The notes under the pieces are model-generated. The model ran no database searches. It worked only from the letters and a program-made list of their open reading frames with translations, and was not told where the DNA came from. This document shows, piece after piece, positions 6,053 through 7,019 of a DNA stretch of 7,019 bases. The stretch comes from Candidatus Doudnabacteria bacterium (lineage in GTDB: Bacteria > Patescibacteriota > Doudnabacteria > UBA920 > O2-02-FULL-48-8). Positions within the stretch are counted from its first letter, which is position 1; every line of letters starts with the position of its first letter. The DNA lies in contig JACQPC010000076.1 of the NCBI GenBank assembly GCA_016207695.1, positions 1 to 7,019 of the forward strand, read 5' to 3'. A program made the position numbers and the translations under genes.

Positions 6053-6082
6053 CTAGTATTCAAATAAGTATTTGAATACTAG
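6053..6082. promoter_or_regulatory. Perfect 14-2-14 operator palindrome upstream of ArsR-2
   Basis: The arms CTAGTATTCAAATA (6053-6066) and TATTTGAATACTAG (6069-6082) are exact reverse complements around a 2-base centre, AG. The inner TCAAATA/TATTTGA is the half-site arrangement of CadC-type operators. It covers the predicted -10 box and start point and ends 10 bases before the ArsR-2 ATG. Its length and perfection make it the clearest regulatory site in the window. Confidence 0.85.
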
Positions 6083-6105
6083 CAATTAAAAAAAATCTCT
6101 GTCAA
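6069..6105 (-). promoter_or_regulatory. Sigma70-type promoter of the ArsR-2 redox operon
   Basis: A perfect -35 TTGACA (6105-6100) begins 2 bases after the DUF3105 stop. After 18 bases, which include a run of eight T, comes TAGTAT (6081-6076), 4 of 6 to the -10 consensus and inside the left arm of the palindrome as read on this strand. A bound repressor would block it directly. Confidence 0.6.
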
Positions 6106-6106
6106 G

Positions 6107-6607
6107 TCATCCAGCCTTTTCTGGACCTTTGTCATAAAACGCTTGAATAAAACGAAGAATCGCGCCTTCGTCATAACTGTCCAATTTCGAAAGCCGGCCC
6201 CAAGCCGCAAGAGTGATATTGGCATCATTGGCCGAACGTGGCTCAACCACGACTTTCCGGTATCTTTTGGCAAAGTCGTTCAATTTGGCCACAGTCTCTG
6301 AATCAATATCCGGCTTATACGAAACCCATATCCCACCATGCTCCAAATTATGAATTAGCGCTTGGTCAGAAAGCGTCTGACTATAGCTCCCCCAAGCCGC
6401 GGGTTGGGGATCATGACAGCCGGAAGTGGGAGGATTGGAATTATATGCAGGCGACCCAGGGGTACAGCCAGGCATATGCTCTGCCCCTTGGCTTTCAAAA
6501 GCCACGCCTGGCAATTCTCCCTGCGGCTTGTTGGATTGCTGGAATAGCAAAAACCCAAGGCCTAAAACAATAACGATGACGATGACGATAACAGTAACAG
6601 TTTTCAT
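6107..6607 (-). CDS. DUF3105 family protein, membrane-anchored
   Basis: A 166-residue protein from the ATG at 6607; an in-frame TTG at 6631 would add 8 residues. Residues 3-22 form one membrane segment with an unusual Val-Ile repeat (VTVIVIVIVIV), so the rest probably lies outside the cytoplasm. DUF3105 is recognised from YNSNPPTSGCH (55-65) and HNLEHGG (86-92), with a further His44 and Cys48 in HMPGC upstream. The clustered His residues suggest a metal site, and Cys48 and Cys64 could form a disulfide. The family's function is not established as far as I know. The gene follows thioredoxin reductase with a 38-base gap and no clear promoter between them, so it probably belongs to that unit rather than to the ArsR-2 operon. 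The next promoter begins 2 bases after its stop. Confidence 0.88.
   Translation of the reverse strand: MKTVTVIVIVIVIVLGLGFLLFQQSNKPQGELPGVAFESQGAEHMPGCTPGSPAYNSNPPTSGCHDPQPAAWGSYSQTLSDQALIHNLEHGGIWVSYKPDIDSETVAKLNDFAKRYRKVVVEPRSANDANITLAAWGRLSKLDSYDEGAILRFIQAFYDKGPEKAG
6567..6598 (-). repeat. Imperfect ATCGTC hexanucleotide repeat coding the DUF3105 membrane helix
   Basis: The coding strand repeats GTTATC/GTCATC-like hexamers, giving alternating Val and Ile. Three near-identical copies are present. Gain or loss of one unit would add or remove two residues without a frameshift. Confidence 0.6.
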
Positions 6608-6621
6608 ATGGTTCTTACTAT

Positions 6622-6646
6622 AAACTATCAACCAAAAACTATCAAC
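6622..6646. repeat. Short tandem direct repeat between trxB and the DUF3105 gene
   Basis: AAACTATCAAC occurs at 6622-6632 and again at 6636-6646, separated by 3 bases (14-base period). The copies fill most of the 38-base gap and the second reaches into the trxB stop codon. No hairpin or T-run is associated, and the function is unknown. Confidence 0.7.
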
Positions 6647-7019
6647 TAACCCTGGTCCATGCCCAGGTATTTTTCGGCGTCCAGGGCGGCCATGCAGCCA
6701 AAACCTGCCGCAGTGACTGCCTGACGGTAGCGGTAATCTTGAACATCACCTGCCACAAAAACTCCCGGGACATTGGTTCGGGTTTGCTCATGTGGGATTA
6801 CATATCCCTTTTCGTCCAACTCCACTTGGCCAGCAAAAACATCAGTGCCCGGCTTATGACCAATGGCAATGAAAGCCCCATCAATTTTCATTTCAGAAAC
6901 CTCGGAGGTTTTAACATCTTTCAGCTTCACGCCGGTTAACTTTTGATCTCCTAAAAACTCTTCCACGGTTTTATTAAACAAAAAACTAATCTTCGGGTTG
7001 GCTTTGGCCCGTTCTTGCA
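6646..7019 (-). CDS. trxB: Thioredoxin reductase (C-terminal part; start lies beyond the window)
   Basis: The last 123 residues of an NADPH-dependent thioredoxin reductase, which keeps thioredoxin reduced in the cytoplasm. Family-typical blocks are QERAKANPKISFLFN at the start of the visible part, FIAIGHKPGTDVF in the middle, and near the end VPGVFVAGDVQDYRYRQAVT, with the FAD-contacting GD, followed by AAGFGCMAALDAEKYL. The gene ends at a TAG (6648-6646). The CxxC active site and the N-terminal FAD-binding motif are outside the window, so this end cannot tell NADPH from NADH or ferredoxin use. It is followed after 38 bases by the DUF3105 gene. It could supply reduced thioredoxin to the CcdA-TlpA relay encoded in the next operon. 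Confidence 0.94.
   Translation of the reverse strand, partial: QERAKANPKISFLFNKTVEEFLGDQKLTGVKLKDVKTSEVSEMKIDGAFIAIGHKPGTDVFAGQVELDEKGYVIPHEQTRTNVPGVFVAGDVQDYRYRQAVTAAGFGCMAALDAEKYLGMDQG

Noticed and set aside
6087..6125. Possible terminator after the DUF3105 gene: stem TCCAG/CTGGA followed by a run of eight T on the minus strand
   Set aside because: The stem is only 5 base pairs and the T-run begins about 14 bases after it, too far for an intrinsic terminator. The T-run lies in the spacer of the ArsR-2 promoter.

Overview
The window is bacterial and gene-dense, and every gene I can support lies on the minus strand. Two promoters have perfect -35 boxes (TTGACA). UGA is used as a normal stop in at least five genes, so the standard code applies. 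Several starts have no Shine-Dalgarno sequence, and three successive junctions are ATGA overlaps. Standalone UBP zinc fingers, DUF3105, DUF3179 and compact operons are what I would expect from an uncultivated lineage such as Patescibacteria/CPR or a neighbouring group. That placement is inference: there is no rRNA or marker gene here.

Layout in transcription order, from high to low coordinates. (1) The C-terminal part of a thioredoxin reductase (to 6646), then a membrane-anchored DUF3105 protein (6107-6607). (2) A promoter with a perfect 14-2-14 palindrome over its -10 region, then an ArsR-type repressor (5747-6043), a membrane-anchored DUF3179 protein, a TlpA-like thioredoxin, a CcdA-type membrane electron carrier and a small UBP-type zinc finger protein. 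The last four are joined by ATGA overlaps. (3) A GH13 alpha-glucosidase (1497-3125, perhaps from 3179), which does not fit the redox theme. (4) A second ArsR-controlled unit with four half-sites over its promoter: the repressor (1092-1403), a 43-residue Cys/His-rich protein, and the first 299 residues of a flavin disulfide reductase of the Lpd/MerA/glutathione reductase family, which runs off the left edge.

My working model is a metal- or thiol-stress regulon. Cytoplasmic reducing power (TrxB and thioredoxin) would pass through CcdA to the external TlpA-like protein, which could act on the cysteines of the DUF3179 and DUF3105 proteins outside the membrane. A MerA-like reductase and a small metal-binding protein would work inside. 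The two ArsR paralogues appear to read related half-sites (TTCAAAT/ATTTGAA), so they may cross-regulate. The sequence directly shows the gene order, motifs, overlaps and palindromes. The inducer, the electron flow and the substrates are inferred. No tRNA, rRNA, CRISPR array, insertion sequence or intergenic stretch above 100 bases was seen.
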